This document shows, piece by piece, positions 1 to 8,697 of a DNA stretch of 64,000 bases. The translations under genes were made by a program, and so were the position numbers. Position 1 is the stretch's first letter; every line of letters begins with the position of its first letter. A model generated the notes under the pieces. It made no database searches. It had not been told where the DNA came from and saw only the letters and a program-made list of their open reading frames with translations. This DNA comes from Mixta mediterraneensis (lineage in GTDB: Bacteria > Pseudomonadota > Gammaproteobacteria > Enterobacterales > Enterobacteriaceae). The stretch spans positions 770,536 through 834,535 of the forward strand of contig NZ_JACFXY010000001.1 of NCBI RefSeq assembly GCF_014946725.1. The letters run 5' to 3'.

Positions 1-936
1 CAGGTTGGTGATGCCTTTTACCGGATTCTCGACCTGAGCGCCTTCGCCGCCGATTAAGGTGCCAGGGGCTTGCGGATTAGCCGTGTTTTTGATCAGGCAA
101 GGGATCTGGAACTGAGCAATGGGGGCGATAGTGCGAGGATGAAGCACTTTGGCGCCGAAATAGGAAAGCTCCATCGCCTCCTGATAAGACATGGATTTCA
201 GCAGGCGCGCATCAGGAACCTGACGCGGGTCACAGGTATATACCCCATCCACATCGGTCCAGATTTCACAGCAGTCGGCGCGCAAACAGGCGGCCAATAC
301 CGCAGCTGAATAATCGGAACCGTTACGGCCCAGTACTACCAGCTCGCCCCGCTCGTTACCGGCGGTAAAACCGGCCATCAGGATCATATTCTCAGCGGGA
401 ATTTTGCTGGCTTCGATACGACGGGTCGATTCGGCAATATCTACGGTGGATTCGAGGTAATGCCCAGTGGCGAGGAGTTTTTCTACCGGATCAATAACGC
501 TGACCGCATGGCCACGCGCCTGCAACAGCGCTTCCATGATAGCAATTGAGAGTTTTTCACCGCGGCAGATCATAGCAGCATTCACGCTGTCTGGACATTG
601 CCCCAGCAGGCTGATGCCATGTAACACCTGCTTCAGCTGCGCAAATTCTACATCCACGCGGGTTTTCATTCGGTCGTAATCAAAGCCTGGCTGTGCATCA
701 GCCAGACCTCGCAACAGATCGGCAAAAATACGTTCGGCATCACTGATGTTCGGCAAAGCGTCCTGACCACTGATGGTTTTCTCAATCATCGCCACCAAAT
801 GATTGGTGATTTTGGCCGGAGCCGAGAGCACGGTTGCAACCTGTCCCTGCTGCGCGTTACTTTCCAAAATGTCGGCTACGCGAAGAAAACGTTCCGCATT
901 TGCCACCGAGGTTCCGCCGAATTTCAGCACTCGCAT
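1..936 (-). CDS. thrA: Bifunctional aspartokinase I / homoserine dehydrogenase I, N-terminal part (runs off the window)
   Basis: This is the first enzyme of threonine biosynthesis. It phosphorylates aspartate with its N-terminal kinase half and reduces aspartate semialdehyde with its C-terminal half. The minus-strand frame from ATG at 936 stays open to base 1 (312 codons). It begins [17 protein letters not shown], the aspartokinase nucleotide-binding start, and still reads like ThrA at the edge ([20 protein letters not shown], start of the ACT regulatory region). E. coli ThrA is about 820 residues, so roughly 60 percent lies outside. It follows thrL and its attenuator, as in the thrLABC operon. 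An AGGAG-like site lies just before the ATG. Confidence 0.97.
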   Translation of the reverse strand, partial: MRVLKFGGTSVANAERFLRVADILESNAQQGQVATVLSAPAKITNHLVAMIEKTISGQDALPNISDAERIFADLLRGLADAQPGFDYDRMKTRVDVEFAQLKQVLHGISLLGQCPDSVNAAMICRGEKLSIAIMEALLQARGHAVSVIDPVEKLLATGHYLESTVDIAESTRRIEASKIPAENMILMAGFTAGNERGELVVLGRNGSDYSAAVLAACLRADCCEIWTDVDGVYTCDPRQVPDARLLKSMSYQEAMELSYFGAKVLHPRTIAPIAQFQIPCLIKNTANPQAPGTLIGGEGAQVENPVKGITNL

Positions 937-962
937 GATATAAATTCTCCTGAATTTGAGCC

Positions 963-995
963 GAAAAAAAAGCCCGCACTGTTTAGGTGCGGGCT
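963..995 (-). terminator. thr operon attenuator (intrinsic terminator in the leader)
   Basis: Read on the minus strand, a 9-bp GC-rich stem (arms 987-995 and 971-979, loop of about 7 nt) is followed by a run of eight T (963-970). It sits between the thrL stop and the thrA start, where the attenuator of the thr operon lies. It should end transcription when charged Thr and Ile tRNA are plentiful. Confidence 0.92.
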
Positions 996-1019
996 TTTTT
1001 TCTGTTTTTCCTGTATGCG

Positions 1020-1088
1020 TCAGCCCGCACCGTTACCTGTGGTAATGGTGGTGGTAATAATTGTGATGTTCAGGCTAAAATTACGCAT
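1020..1088 (-). CDS. thrL: thr operon leader peptide
   Basis: This is a 22-residue leader [25 protein letters not shown]. The Thr/Ile-rich run is the regulatory part: ribosome stalling on Thr or Ile codons disfavours the attenuator hairpin just downstream and lets thrA be transcribed. E. coli ThrL ends in the same TTGNGAG. The N-terminal residues differ from E. coli, but the control codons and the distance to the hairpin are kept. It is too short for routine gene calling. Confidence 0.95.
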   Translation of the reverse strand: MRNFSLNITIITTTITTGNGAG

Positions 1089-1131
1089 TGAGATTTATTT
1101 TATCTGTCTTTGTTTGTCCGTCTGCCTTCCA

Positions 1132-1160
1132 GAAGTAAAGCAAAGCGCGCGTTAAGTCAA
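1132..1160 (-). promoter_or_regulatory. Candidate thr operon promoter
   Basis: On the minus strand TTGACT (1160-1155) is a good -35 element upstream of thrL. Two poor -10 candidates follow: TTTACT at 15-nt spacing or TACTTC at 17-nt spacing. The placement fits a leader transcript beginning some 35-40 nt before thrL, but the -10 assignment is weak. Confidence 0.35.
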
Positions 1161-1273
1161 CGGATTTGTCAATTGTATAAATTTCAATCACTGCGTACAG
1201 TTCCGCTCCGAATAAAAAATGCTGTGTGGATCGTTGGCAATGAGCACATTTATTGCGATCTGACGCTGGAAAA

Positions 1274-1978
1274 TTACGATTTACCCGACGATTTATCTAT
1301 AAGATTTTTTTCTATATCGTGCAGCAGACGATGCAGCATGGCGCTGTCGCGTTGTTCCAATAATCCAACGCGTTGATCGATCCAGTCGGCCATCTTTTCA
1401 TCACCGCTTACATGAAGCCGAACCAGTAAATGCTGAAATCGCTGACGCAAAGCGTGTAACTGTTGTGCATCGGCCAGTTGTGGCGTAGGTGCTACCACCT
1501 GATTCAGTGCCGCTAACTGATAGCAGTACACCATCACCGCCTGCCCTAAATTCAGAGAGGGATAATCATTTGCCATGGGAATACCGGTAAGCAGATCGAC
1601 CTGATCTAACTCTTCGTTCGTCAGACCGCTGTCTTCCCGCCCAAACACCAACGCCATACTGTTTACCCATTGACGTTTTTCCAGTAGCTGCGTTTCAACC
1701 TGCGCTGGCGTAGCGTAATAGCGGAATTTCGCCCGACTGCGTGCAGTGGTCGCGACCGAAAAATCAATGTCAGCCAGCGCACCAGCCAGGGTGTCAAAAG
1801 TTTGCAGATTATCAAGGATCTCTCCGGCACCGTGCGCCACGCGTCGGGCCGCAGGTTCCCGCCACGCCTCACTGGCAACAATTCGCAACTCGCTAAAACC
1901 CATGGTTTTCATCGCACGCGCGGCAGCACCAATATTTTCTGCCCGAGCGGGCGAAACCAGAATCAGGGGGAATCGCAT
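1274..1978 (-). CDS. yjtD: SpoU/TrmH-family tRNA/rRNA methyltransferase (LasT/YjtD)
   Basis: This 234-residue SPOUT-fold protein is predicted to use SAM to 2'-O-methylate RNA; the substrate of YjtD is not settled. It shows the family motifs in order: PARAENIGAAARAMKTMGF near residues 10-28, VFGREDSGLTNEEL near 112-125 and PSLNLGQAVMVYCYQL near 140-155. The C-terminus LEQRDTAMLH-like (here LEQRDSAMLHRLLHDIEKN) is also typical. It lies between thrL and arcA as in E. coli. It is full length. Confidence 0.93.
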   Translation of the reverse strand: MRFPLILVSPARAENIGAAARAMKTMGFSELRIVASEAWREPAARRVAHGAGEILDNLQTFDTLAGALADIDFSVATTARSRAKFRYYATPAQVETQLLEKRQWVNSMALVFGREDSGLTNEELDQVDLLTGIPMANDYPSLNLGQAVMVYCYQLAALNQVVAPTPQLADAQQLHALRQRFQHLLVRLHVSGDEKMADWIDQRVGLLEQRDSAMLHRLLHDIEKNLIDKSSGKS

Positions 1979-2578
1979 GATTATTCCATCAGTTTGTTAA
2001 AATCGCGGCGCATTATAACACGCGTTCTGCCCACTCAATGGATCAATAAAAAGCCAGGAAATATAATGTTAACAATGTTAAAACACGTTAAAAAATGGCG
2101 TAACGCAATATCTGGCGGAAAAATTGGTTAAAACACAATATTCAATAAAAAAATCTTTAATTTCATTGCGGTAAAACAGCCTCCTCCCAGGCTTTTATTT
2201 TGCTGGCCTGGCAAGAGGAATGGAGCGAAAATGCTGCTTTTTGTGAGCTAAGCAGGCAATCTACGAGAAGTTTTTCACAAAAGTGTTAACGTGCTACAAT
2301 TGCATTTGATATAAGTCAACGAAGCGTTATTTTTATGCTTATTGGTTGTTGTTGGTGCTGTTAGGTTGCGGTTAATACAGTTAGGATAGATGCCCTTCTG
2401 GGGCATGCAATATTCATCCTTTCTGGCTGAGCTAACACTGTTGTTGACGTTAGTATAAAGTTTATTAAAACATAATTTCGTACAATGGTTCAGCGCAGCG
2501 CACCGCTCTTTACAAGAGAGCCGAATAACCGCTGTACGCCCTGTTTTCAATTTGTTAGCAAATTTTAGGTAGCGAAAT
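1979..2578. other. Intergenic region between yjtD and arcA (promoter and long leader of arcA)
   Basis: About 600 bp without a supported gene. It holds the AT-rich arcA control region with an FNR-type box at 2306-2319, and an imperfect hairpin near 2181-2219 (cctcctcccaggc with gcctggcaagagg). E. coli has the small ORF yjjY here. I could not find a convincing equivalent. Confidence 0.6.
2306..2319 (+). promoter_or_regulatory. FNR-type binding site upstream of arcA
   Basis: TTGATATAAGTCAA matches the FNR consensus TTGAT-N4-ATCAA with a single mismatch. It lies about 260 bp before the arcA start. In E. coli arcA transcription is raised anaerobically by FNR, so position and sequence agree. A -10-like TATGCT lies at 2334-2339. 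Confidence 0.6.
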
Positions 2579-3295
2579 ATGCAGACCCCACACATTCTTA
2601 TCGTTGAAGACGAACTGGTCACGCGTAACACCCTCAAAAGCATCTTTGAGGCGGAAGGTTATGTGGTGTATGAAGCGACCGACGGTGCTGAAATGCATCA
2701 GATTCTGACCGAAAATGACGTCAATCTGGTGATCATGGACATCAACCTGCCTGGCAAAAACGGTCTGCTGCTGGCACGCGAACTACGCGAGCAAGCAAAC
2801 GTCGCGCTGATGTTTCTTACCGGTCGTGATAATGAAGTGGATAAAATCCTTGGTCTGGAAATCGGTGCCGATGATTACATCACTAAGCCCTTTAATCCGC
2901 GTGAACTGACTATTCGTGCACGTAATTTGCTGTCGCGCACCATGAATCTGGCTTTGCCTGGTGAAGAACGTCGCCAGGTAGAAGATTACAAATTCAATGG
3001 CTGGACGCTGGACATTAACAGCCGTTCGCTGATTAACCCAAACGGCGAACCATACAAGCTGCCGCGTAGCGAATTCCGCGCCATGCTGCATTTCTGTGAA
3101 AATCCGGGCAAAATCCAGACGCGTGCCGACCTGCTGAAAAAAATGACCGGCCGTGAACTGAAGCCACACGATCGTACTGTAGATGTCACCATCCGCCGCA
3201 TCCGTAAACACTTTGAGTCAACGCCAGATACGCCAGAGATCATTGCGACCATTCATGGTGAAGGTTATCGCTTTTGCGGCGACCTTGAAGATTAA
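2579..3295 (+). CDS. arcA: Aerobic respiration control response regulator ArcA
   Basis: This OmpR-family response regulator is the partner of the sensor ArcB. When phosphorylated it represses aerobic respiration and TCA-cycle genes at low oxygen. The 238 residues match the usual length. The receiver domain (about 1-120) has the acidic pair E10/D11, phospho-acceptor D54 in [11 protein letters not shown], and a lysine in DDYITKPF. A winged-helix DNA-binding domain follows (about 135-232, ending [11 protein letters not shown]). The start gives the canonical [13 protein letters not shown] terminator follows directly. Confidence 0.98.
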   Translation: MQTPHILIVEDELVTRNTLKSIFEAEGYVVYEATDGAEMHQILTENDVNLVIMDINLPGKNGLLLARELREQANVALMFLTGRDNEVDKILGLEIGADDYITKPFNPRELTIRARNLLSRTMNLALPGEERRQVEDYKFNGWTLDINSRSLINPNGEPYKLPRSEFRAMLHFCENPGKIQTRADLLKKMTGRELKPHDRTVDVTIRRIRKHFESTPDTPEIIATIHGEGYRFCGDLED

Positions 3296-3304
3296 GCCGT
3301 AGAA

Positions 3305-3326
3305 AACGCCCGGTCGGGCGTTTTTT
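3305..3326. terminator. Bidirectional terminator between arcA and creA
   Basis: Self-complementary cgcccggtcgggcg (3307-3320) is preceded by an A-rich run and followed by TTTTTT. It can therefore end arcA (plus) and creA (minus), which converge here. Confidence 0.88.
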
Positions 3327-3333
3327 CTTGGTT

Positions 3334-3807
3334 TTAACGCCACGGCATAATCGGCACCGCGCTGAGTGCATTCTTCGGCGAACCTTCCACCACTTTATCC
3401 GAATACGTTAAATAGACCAGGGCGTTGCGCTTTTTATCAAAGAAGCGTACAACCTGCAGCTTCTTGAAAATTAACGAGGTGCGTTGACGGAAAACGACTT
3501 CGCCCTGCGCTTTGCCTTGAGCAATCTTATCATTCAGCACCACCGGACCGATTTGCTGACACGATATGGCCGCGTCCGACGTATCTTCTGCCAGCCCTAA
3601 CCCGCCTTTGATACCGCCGGTTTTCGCTCGGCTGATATAACAGGTTACATTTTTAACATCCGGATCATCGAAGGCTTCCACCACAATTTTATGATCGGGA
3701 CCAAACATCTTGAAAACCGTATCAACAGAGCCAATTTCCTCGGCCATTAACGGGGCTGAAAAGGCCATTGCGGTGAAGGCGACGATAAAAAAACGAGGTA
3801 TTGTCAT
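3334..3807 (-). CDS. creA: Periplasmic protein CreA
   Basis: CreA is a small exported protein of unknown function. A hydrophobic signal peptide ([22 protein letters not shown], cleavage before EEIGSVD) precedes the highly conserved core, including [20 protein letters not shown] and [20 protein letters not shown]. The start at 3807 gives 157 residues, as in E. coli; a longer upstream reading frame is not supported. In E. coli creA is followed by creBCD. Here creA stands alone between arcA and rob, so the CreBC two-component genes are absent at this locus. Confidence 0.95.
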   Translation of the reverse strand: MTIPRFFIVAFTAMAFSAPLMAEEIGSVDTVFKMFGPDHKIVVEAFDDPDVKNVTCYISRAKTGGIKGGLGLAEDTSDAAISCQQIGPVVLNDKIAQGKAQGEVVFRQRTSLIFKKLQVVRFFDKKRNALVYLTYSDKVVEGSPKNALSAVPIMPWR

Positions 3808-4003
3808 GGAGTTACCATTGCAAACGTAATAGATAGGAAGGTAATGTACTGTCAGTTGGTCAATTTGACCAAACCAAAACGGTTTTAAATCGCATTGATG
3901 TAGCACAATCATCCCCAATGTAACTACCCACTTCTTTGAGCAATGAGTGCTATTATCTATCGACTGCGTTTATCTGCGCTATCAGAGAGTATGAGGAAGT
4001 TTT

Positions 4004-4882
4004 ATGGACCAAGCCGGTATCATTCGCGATTTGCTTGTCTGGCTGGAGAGTCATTTGGATCGACCGCTTTCCCTTGATAATGTTGCCCTGAAAGCAGGTT
4101 ATTCTAAGTGGCATTTACAACGGATGTTCAAAGACGTTACCGGTCACGCGATCGGTGCTTATATCCGTGCACGACGTTTATCTAAAGCCGCCGTGGCGCT
4201 GCGTCTGACCAGTCGCCCGATTCTGGATATTGCTCTGCAATATCGCTTCGATTCGCAGCAGACCTTCACTCGCGCCTTTAAAAAACAGTTTAATCAAACG
4301 CCCGCATGGTATCGCCGTTCATCAGACTGGCATTCATTCGGCATTCGTCCGCCGATTCGCCTTTATGACGACAAGCAGCCGGAACCCATTTTCGTGACTC
4401 TGCCGGAAACGGTTCTGGTGGGACAAACGCAAAATTATACCTGCACGCTAGAGCAAATTTCCAGCTACCGTGACGAAATGCGCACCCACTTCTGGAAGCA
4501 GTTCCTGCTGGAAACCGATACGGTGCCGCCAGTGCTGTATGGCTTGCATCAGGTGCGCGCCAGTCACGACAAAGATGATGAGCAGGAAATTCTCTACACT
4601 ACCGCCGTACCCGCCGATAGCGCGATAAACATGCATTCGGGTCAGAGTGTGATCCTTGAGGCAGGTGATTACGTGCAGTTCACCTATACCGGCCAGCGCG
4701 CAGAGTTACAGGAATTTATTCTGCTGTTGTATGGAACCTGTATGCCAGTGCTCGGCCTCACCCGTCGTGAGGGCCAGGATATTGAGCGCTTCTTCACCCA
4801 CGGTGGGAAAAAGCGTAGCGAGCCGCCTTCGGAAATTCGCTGTGAATACCTGATTCCCATTCGCCGTCAGTCAGCGATCTAA
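4004..4882 (+). CDS. rob: Right-origin-binding protein Rob, AraC/XylS-family activator
   Basis: Rob activates the MarA/SoxS/Rob regulon (efflux, stress and solvent tolerance). The 292 residues contain an N-terminal AraC double helix-turn-helix (about 8-105; SKWHLQRMFKDVTGHAIG and FDSQQTFTRAFKKQFNQTP) and a C-terminal GyrI-like ligand-sensing domain (about 120-285). The length matches E. coli Rob (289). It diverges from creA and converges with gpmB across a shared terminator. Confidence 0.97.
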   Translation: MDQAGIIRDLLVWLESHLDRPLSLDNVALKAGYSKWHLQRMFKDVTGHAIGAYIRARRLSKAAVALRLTSRPILDIALQYRFDSQQTFTRAFKKQFNQTPAWYRRSSDWHSFGIRPPIRLYDDKQPEPIFVTLPETVLVGQTQNYTCTLEQISSYRDEMRTHFWKQFLLETDTVPPVLYGLHQVRASHDKDDEQEILYTTAVPADSAINMHSGQSVILEAGDYVQFTYTGQRAELQEFILLLYGTCMPVLGLTRREGQDIERFFTHGGKKRSEPPSEIRCEYLIPIRRQSAI

Positions 4883-4885
4883 AAC

Positions 4886-4914
4886 AAAAATGCCGTCCTC
4901 GCGACGGCATTTTT
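4886..4914. terminator. Bidirectional terminator between rob and gpmB
   Basis: atgccgtc-ctcgc-gacggcat (4890-4910) forms an 8-bp stem flanked by AAAAA and TTTTT. It serves rob on plus and overlaps the gpmB end on minus. Confidence 0.9.
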
Positions 4915-4915
4915 A

Positions 4916-5563
4916 TTAGCGCTGTAATTCGTCGAGTGCAGGCGCATCGAGATGAGAGACATCCCCAGCCGTTTCAACCACCCAACCTTTTGCCAGCCAG
5001 GCGCTTTGCTGATGATCAATGCGTGAAATCGAACAGTTACGCAAACGTAAACGACGTTCGGCATGAGCAGGCAAACCCAGAATGGTGCTAACCAGCACGC
5101 CCAGCGCCATACCGTGACTGACTATCAGCGGACGGCTGCCTGCTGGCAGTTCAAGACAGGCATTCAGCGCCTCATGCATACGCGCCGCCATTTCCGTCAT
5201 TGATTCGCCCTCAGGAATGCGTCCTCCTTCAGTACCGTTCACCAGCGTAGTGCGCCAGGCTTCTTCTTCTGGCGTCAAGCCATCCAGTGGACGCTTTTCC
5301 AGCACGCCCATGTTCAGTTCGCGTAAGCGCGGATCCAGCGTCACCCTACAACCGCAGGCATCAGCAATGATTTCCGCAGTATGACGCGTACGTCCTAAAT
5401 CGCTGGAAATGACATGCGTGATGCCTGAGTCTTTAACACGTTCCCCCACCTGATGGGCCTGTTGTTCACCTTTTTCCGTCAGCGGACTGTCGGACTGACC
5501 CTGAATGCGTCGCTCCGCATTCCATACCGTTTCACCGTGACGAACAAGATAGACCTGTAGCAT
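4916..5563 (-). CDS. gpmB: Histidine-phosphatase-family protein GpmB (phosphoglycerate mutase-like)
   Basis: This is a 215-residue member of the histidine phosphatase superfamily. It has been annotated as a cofactor-dependent phosphoglycerate mutase, although E. coli GpmB has little mutase activity. The catalytic RHG is at residues 8-10 ([19 protein letters not shown]). The second histidine lies in the [11 protein letters not shown] motif near residue 150. It diverges from yjjX with only about 60 bp between the start codons and is full length. Confidence 0.93.
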   Translation of the reverse strand: MLQVYLVRHGETVWNAERRIQGQSDSPLTEKGEQQAHQVGERVKDSGITHVISSDLGRTRHTAEIIADACGCRVTLDPRLRELNMGVLEKRPLDGLTPEEEAWRTTLVNGTEGGRIPEGESMTEMAARMHEALNACLELPAGSRPLIVSHGMALGVLVSTILGLPAHAERRLRLRNCSISRIDHQQSAWLAKGWVVETAGDVSHLDAPALDELQR

Positions 5564-5624
5564 GCTTAGTTTCCGTTATACTGCGACCAAAATTGCCTTA
5601 AATTACTCAAGGGTTCAACCAATT

Positions 5625-6143
5625 ATGTACCACGTTGTCGCAGCCACCATCAACCCAGCGAAGATTCGCGCAATTGCACAAGCGTTCAACGACGTTTTCG
5701 GAGAAGGATCCTGCCATATCGAAGGGGTCGAGGTCGATAGCGGCGTGGCGGCACAGCCATTAACTCATCTGGAAACGCGAACGGGCGCACGTCAGCGCGT
5801 GATGAACGCGCGACAGGTCCGACCGGAGGCCGATTTCTGGGTAGCGATTGAAGCGGGAATTGAAGAGAATTACGCCTTTGCCTGGATAGTCGTGGAAAAT
5901 CAAAAACAGCGCGGTGAATCACGTTCGGCCAGTTTTACTCTGCCGCCCGTGGTGATGTCCGGTTTGCAACAAGGACGTGAACTGGGGGAAGAGATGGCGC
6001 GACTGACCGGCGTAGAAAATATTAAGCATAAAGGCGGCGCGATTGGTGCTTTTACCCATGGCCTGCTGAGTCGTTCGAGTGTTTATCATCAGGCATTGAT
6101 TTTAGCACTGTGCCCGTTTACTCATCCGCTGTATCAGCAATAA
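5625..6143 (+). CDS. yjjX: Inosine/xanthosine triphosphatase
   Basis: This house-cleaning enzyme hydrolyses non-canonical ITP and XTP to monophosphates. Starting at ATG 5625 (AAGGG some 10 nt upstream) gives 172 residues, close to the usual 170. Family motifs are clear: [16 protein letters not shown] at the N-terminus, [30 protein letters not shown] and a C-terminal [12 protein letters not shown]. An upstream in-frame ATG at 5562 would overlap the gpmB start and is not needed. The stop abuts the trpR stop on the other strand. Confidence 0.95.
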   Translation: MYHVVAATINPAKIRAIAQAFNDVFGEGSCHIEGVEVDSGVAAQPLTHLETRTGARQRVMNARQVRPEADFWVAIEAGIEENYAFAWIVVENQKQRGESRSASFTLPPVVMSGLQQGRELGEEMARLTGVENIKHKGGAIGAFTHGLLSRSSVYHQALILALCPFTHPLYQQ

Positions 6144-6464
6144 TTAGCGGTGTCCCAGATGCGCTTCCAGCCAACGCTTCAGCTCTGGTGGCGCCTCTTT
6201 CAGGCTGTTTGATCCACGCGTAATGGTGGCAATGCCCACGCCAAGCTCGTTCTTCAGCTCACGCTGGCTCATTTCGCCCATCATTAACTCTTCGATAATA
6301 CGCAATCTTGTACCCAATGCTTCGCGTTCATCTGGTGTCATCATGAGTTGCATCAACGGCAATGCGTGACCATTGGCGAAAGCTTGCTGCATTAAATCGA
6401 CAAAGCGCAGCCAGTTATCATCAGAAATAGTCGTGTTTGACGAGGTGCCAGAGGATTGGGTCAT
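6144..6464 (-). CDS. trpR: Trp operon repressor
   Basis: TrpR is the tryptophan-activated repressor of trp, aroH, mtr and its own gene. The 106 residues include the conserved dimer core ([27 protein letters not shown]) and the DNA-reading helix-turn-helix ([25 protein letters not shown], about 66-90). The length matches E. coli (108). It lies downstream of slt as in E. coli, with a TrpR operator in the gap. Confidence 0.97.
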   Translation of the reverse strand: MTQSSGTSSNTTISDDNWLRFVDLMQQAFANGHALPLMQLMMTPDEREALGTRLRIIEELMMGEMSQRELKNELGVGIATITRGSNSLKEAPPELKRWLEAHLGHR

Positions 6465-6470
6465 GAACGG

Positions 6471-6500
6471 GCTTCCGTACTCACTAAAGAGTACGGAAGC
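6471..6500 (-). promoter_or_regulatory. TrpR operator in front of trpR (autoregulation)
   Basis: A perfect 12-bp inverted repeat (gcttccgtactc / gagtacggaagc, 6-nt spacer) lies between the slt stop and the trpR start. Its core GTACTC-N6-GAGTAC matches the trp operator half-sites (GTACT/AGTAC). It is nearly the sequence known from E. coli trpR. Confidence 0.85.
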
Positions 6501-6509
6501 TTAGCACAG

Positions 6510-8429
6510 CTAGTAACGGCGTTTCCACTCGCCATCTGACAGGATATTATCCGGCTGGCCCATAAAGTGACGATAATACGCGTCGTAAGCCAACACGTTT
6601 TCCACATAGCTACGCGTTTCCGAGAACGGAATGGTTTCGATAAAGGCCACCGCATTCAGATTACCTGCGCTGGTATTCTGCCAGCGGCGCACGCGGCCAG
6701 GACCTGCGTTATAGGCGGCTGACGCGAAAATACGGTTCTGATCAAACTGCTGAAAGACGTATTCCAGGTATTGCGTACCAATCTGAATATTAGTCTGTGG
6801 GTCAAGCAGCTGGCTGCTATTCACATAGCCGGGAATGTTATACATCTTCACGGTATGCGTCGCTGTACCTGGCATAATCTGCATCAGCCCGCTGGCGCCC
6901 ACCGGTGAACGCGCTTTCGGATTCCACGCGCTTTCCTGACGCGAAATGGCCATCGCATAGCTCTGCGGAATACCCTTATCATGGGTGTACTGCTTATACG
7001 CGCTCTGCCAGGCTAGCGGAAAGCGTTCCTTCAGGCTATCCCACATTTTTGCGGTGATGGTGGCCTGTACGCTGAGATCCCACCAATTCTGCTCGTTAGC
7101 GTACCGCGCCAGCATCTGCTGCTGAACATGCGTTCTGCTCGCCACCAGGTTTGCCCACTCGCTGCGGGCCAGATTATCCAGCCCCCAGTACATCAGCTCG
7201 CGTACCCGTGCCAGTTCCGCTCCCTGTAAGGTTGCACTGTCCGGCGCTGGCGCTTCATCCACTTTTAACGGGTACGGCACGCCCAGACGCTGCGCGGCAA
7301 CCATTGGATAGAAGCCGCGCTGTTTTAACAGCTTGCGCAGGATCTCTTCTGCTTCTTCGTTGCGTCCCTGTGTGAACAACAAATCCGCTTGCCAGTATTG
7401 CCATTCATCTTTTTCCTTGGCTTCAACGGGCAGCCGCGCAATCCAGGTATTCAGGCTACGGCGATTGTTTTCGGTCAGGGCCAGTCGGATACGGCGCTCC
7501 ACCAGCGCCGTCGATTCGCTGTTCATAACGACAGTATCGCGCCAGCGCGCCTGTTCTGCAGTCAGATCGCTGCCCATCATGCGCCACACCACAATCTCTT
7601 TCAGCGCCTGCTCATCGGTTGCCCCCATCTTTTGGGCACGTACCAAAATCGGGATCATACTGCGCGCGTTTTCCATATCCTGACGTGCTACGCGGGTAAA
7701 GGCATAGATCGTTGCCTGACGGGTAAAATCGGTTGGCCCCACTGCGCTGGCAAAATTCGTGACGCCTAAGGGATCCTTTTGCAAGGCCATTACGGCATCT
7801 GCCATGGTTTGATAATCCGCTGGTAGCGCCTTCGCCAGATAATTTACCAGACCATCATTGCCCGCTTTCATCGCCAGACGGATACGTTCAAGAATGGTGA
7901 TAGGCGACATCTGACCGGAAGCCTGCCACACCGAAAAAAGCTTGTCACAATCATTCGGCAACGCAGAACCCCGTAGCCAAATTTGTTTTGCGCCATCAAA
8001 CGCCGCTTGCTGCTGGCCGGTGGACCATTTGGCATAATACCAGTTACAGCGCGCCTGCACCGGTTTCGGTTCGGTAGGACTAAAGTTGAGCAGCCCTTGC
8101 CAGTCCTGGCGATGTGCTAACACATTCACAAAACGAGTCTTTAACGACCGCGCTGGCGGTAAGGTGGGATATTTTTGAATAAAATTCTTCACGGCCAGGC
8201 TGGTTTCCTGATCGAGATCCTGTGCCAGCAGGCGATATTCCAGATAGGGATACAGCGGATAATTTTGTAGCGTCGGCAGCAGTTGATCTACGGTGTCCAT
8301 TTGATTGCTATCCCAGGCCTGCTTAATTTGCTGATAACGTTGCCGTTGTTGGTCCAGTGAATCAGCCCATGCACTGCTGGCCGTGCTGACCAGACAGATC
8401 CCTATCATCCAGTTACGCCACTTCTCCAC
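6510..8429 (-). CDS. slt: Soluble lytic murein transglycosylase Slt70
   Basis: This periplasmic exo-lytic transglycosylase cleaves the MurNAc-GlcNAc bond of peptidoglycan, giving 1,6-anhydro-muropeptides. The signal peptide covers residues 1-22 (ends SSAWA, then DSLDQQRQ). A long alpha-helical U/L ring follows. The catalytic lysozyme-like domain begins near residue 486. Its ISRQESAWNPKARSPVGASG holds the catalytic Glu (about E499), and GLMQIMP and AYNAGPGRVRRW are also present. The 639 residues match the family. An RBS (ggaggag-like) precedes the ATG. The start side faces the urea operon. Confidence 0.97.
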   Translation of the reverse strand: MEKWRNWMIGICLVSTASSAWADSLDQQRQRYQQIKQAWDSNQMDTVDQLLPTLQNYPLYPYLEYRLLAQDLDQETSLAVKNFIQKYPTLPPARSLKTRFVNVLAHRQDWQGLLNFSPTEPKPVQARCNWYYAKWSTGQQQAAFDGAKQIWLRGSALPNDCDKLFSVWQASGQMSPITILERIRLAMKAGNDGLVNYLAKALPADYQTMADAVMALQKDPLGVTNFASAVGPTDFTRQATIYAFTRVARQDMENARSMIPILVRAQKMGATDEQALKEIVVWRMMGSDLTAEQARWRDTVVMNSESTALVERRIRLALTENNRRSLNTWIARLPVEAKEKDEWQYWQADLLFTQGRNEEAEEILRKLLKQRGFYPMVAAQRLGVPYPLKVDEAPAPDSATLQGAELARVRELMYWGLDNLARSEWANLVASRTHVQQQMLARYANEQNWWDLSVQATITAKMWDSLKERFPLAWQSAYKQYTHDKGIPQSYAMAISRQESAWNPKARSPVGASGLMQIMPGTATHTVKMYNIPGYVNSSQLLDPQTNIQIGTQYLEYVFQQFDQNRIFASAAYNAGPGRVRRWQNTSAGNLNAVAFIETIPFSETRSYVENVLAYDAYYRHFMGQPDNILSDGEWKRRY

Positions 8430-8539
8430 GTAAATCTCCTCTGTTTCCGGGCTCCGGCTACGTGCCAGATTGTCTTCATGCTAACCAGGCGATTGCGCTC
8501 TTGCCATGTTCTTCACAAAATTTACGCAACTGACCAAAA

Positions 8540-8578
8540 CGCACCGCAATTGCGCAAATCCTGCGCTGCGTTTGTGCA
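8540..8578 (+). promoter_or_regulatory. Two tandem NtrC-like enhancer sites upstream of the urea operon
   Basis: Two 17-bp sequences resemble the NtrC consensus TGCACY-N5-RGTGCA: 8540-8556 (cgcaccgcaattgcgca) and the better 8562-8578 (tgcgctgcgtttgtgca). Their centres are 22 bp apart, two helical turns. They lie about 100-120 bp before the start expected from the sigma54 element at 8642, where an NtrC enhancer should be. Each site departs from consensus, so this rests on spacing and context as well as sequence. Confidence 0.5.
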
Positions 8579-8641
8579 TTTTATCATCATGTAATCTTAT
8601 GACCGATAAGTTTTATTTTCCTAATCATAGCGTTAAAAATC

Positions 8642-8657
8642 TGGCACAGCCTTTGCT
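8642..8657 (+). promoter_or_regulatory. Sigma54 (-24/-12) promoter of the urea operon
   Basis: TGGCACAGCCTTTGCT matches the RpoN consensus TGGCAC-N5-TTGCW at every fixed position, with the invariant GG and GC correctly spaced. Transcription would start near 8667, about 30 nt before atzF. Urea use is a classic nitrogen-limitation function, which supports the call. Confidence 0.78.
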
Positions 8658-8661
8658 CTGT

Positions 8662-8693
8662 TGAATTCCATCTTGTATACCAGTTGGAATTCA
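8662..8693 (+). promoter_or_regulatory. 32-bp near-perfect palindrome over the atzF start region (candidate GntR operator)
   Basis: Bases 8662-8693 are a palindrome centred at 8677.5. Fourteen of 16 base pairs match, including 9-bp outer arms (tgaattcca / tggaattca) and a central TTGTATACCA like operators of FCD-type GntR repressors. It begins at or near the expected transcription start and contains the only ribosome-binding-like GGAA before the ATG at 8698. It could bind the operon's GntR protein, fold in RNA over the ribosome-binding site, or both. Confidence 0.6.
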
Positions 8694-8697
8694 TCGC

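Noticed and set aside
2275..2643. 122-codon minus-strand frame covering the arcA promoter, partly where E. coli has yjjY
   Set aside because: It overlaps the arcA start and the FNR box, lacks a ribosome site and does not resemble YjjY convincingly.
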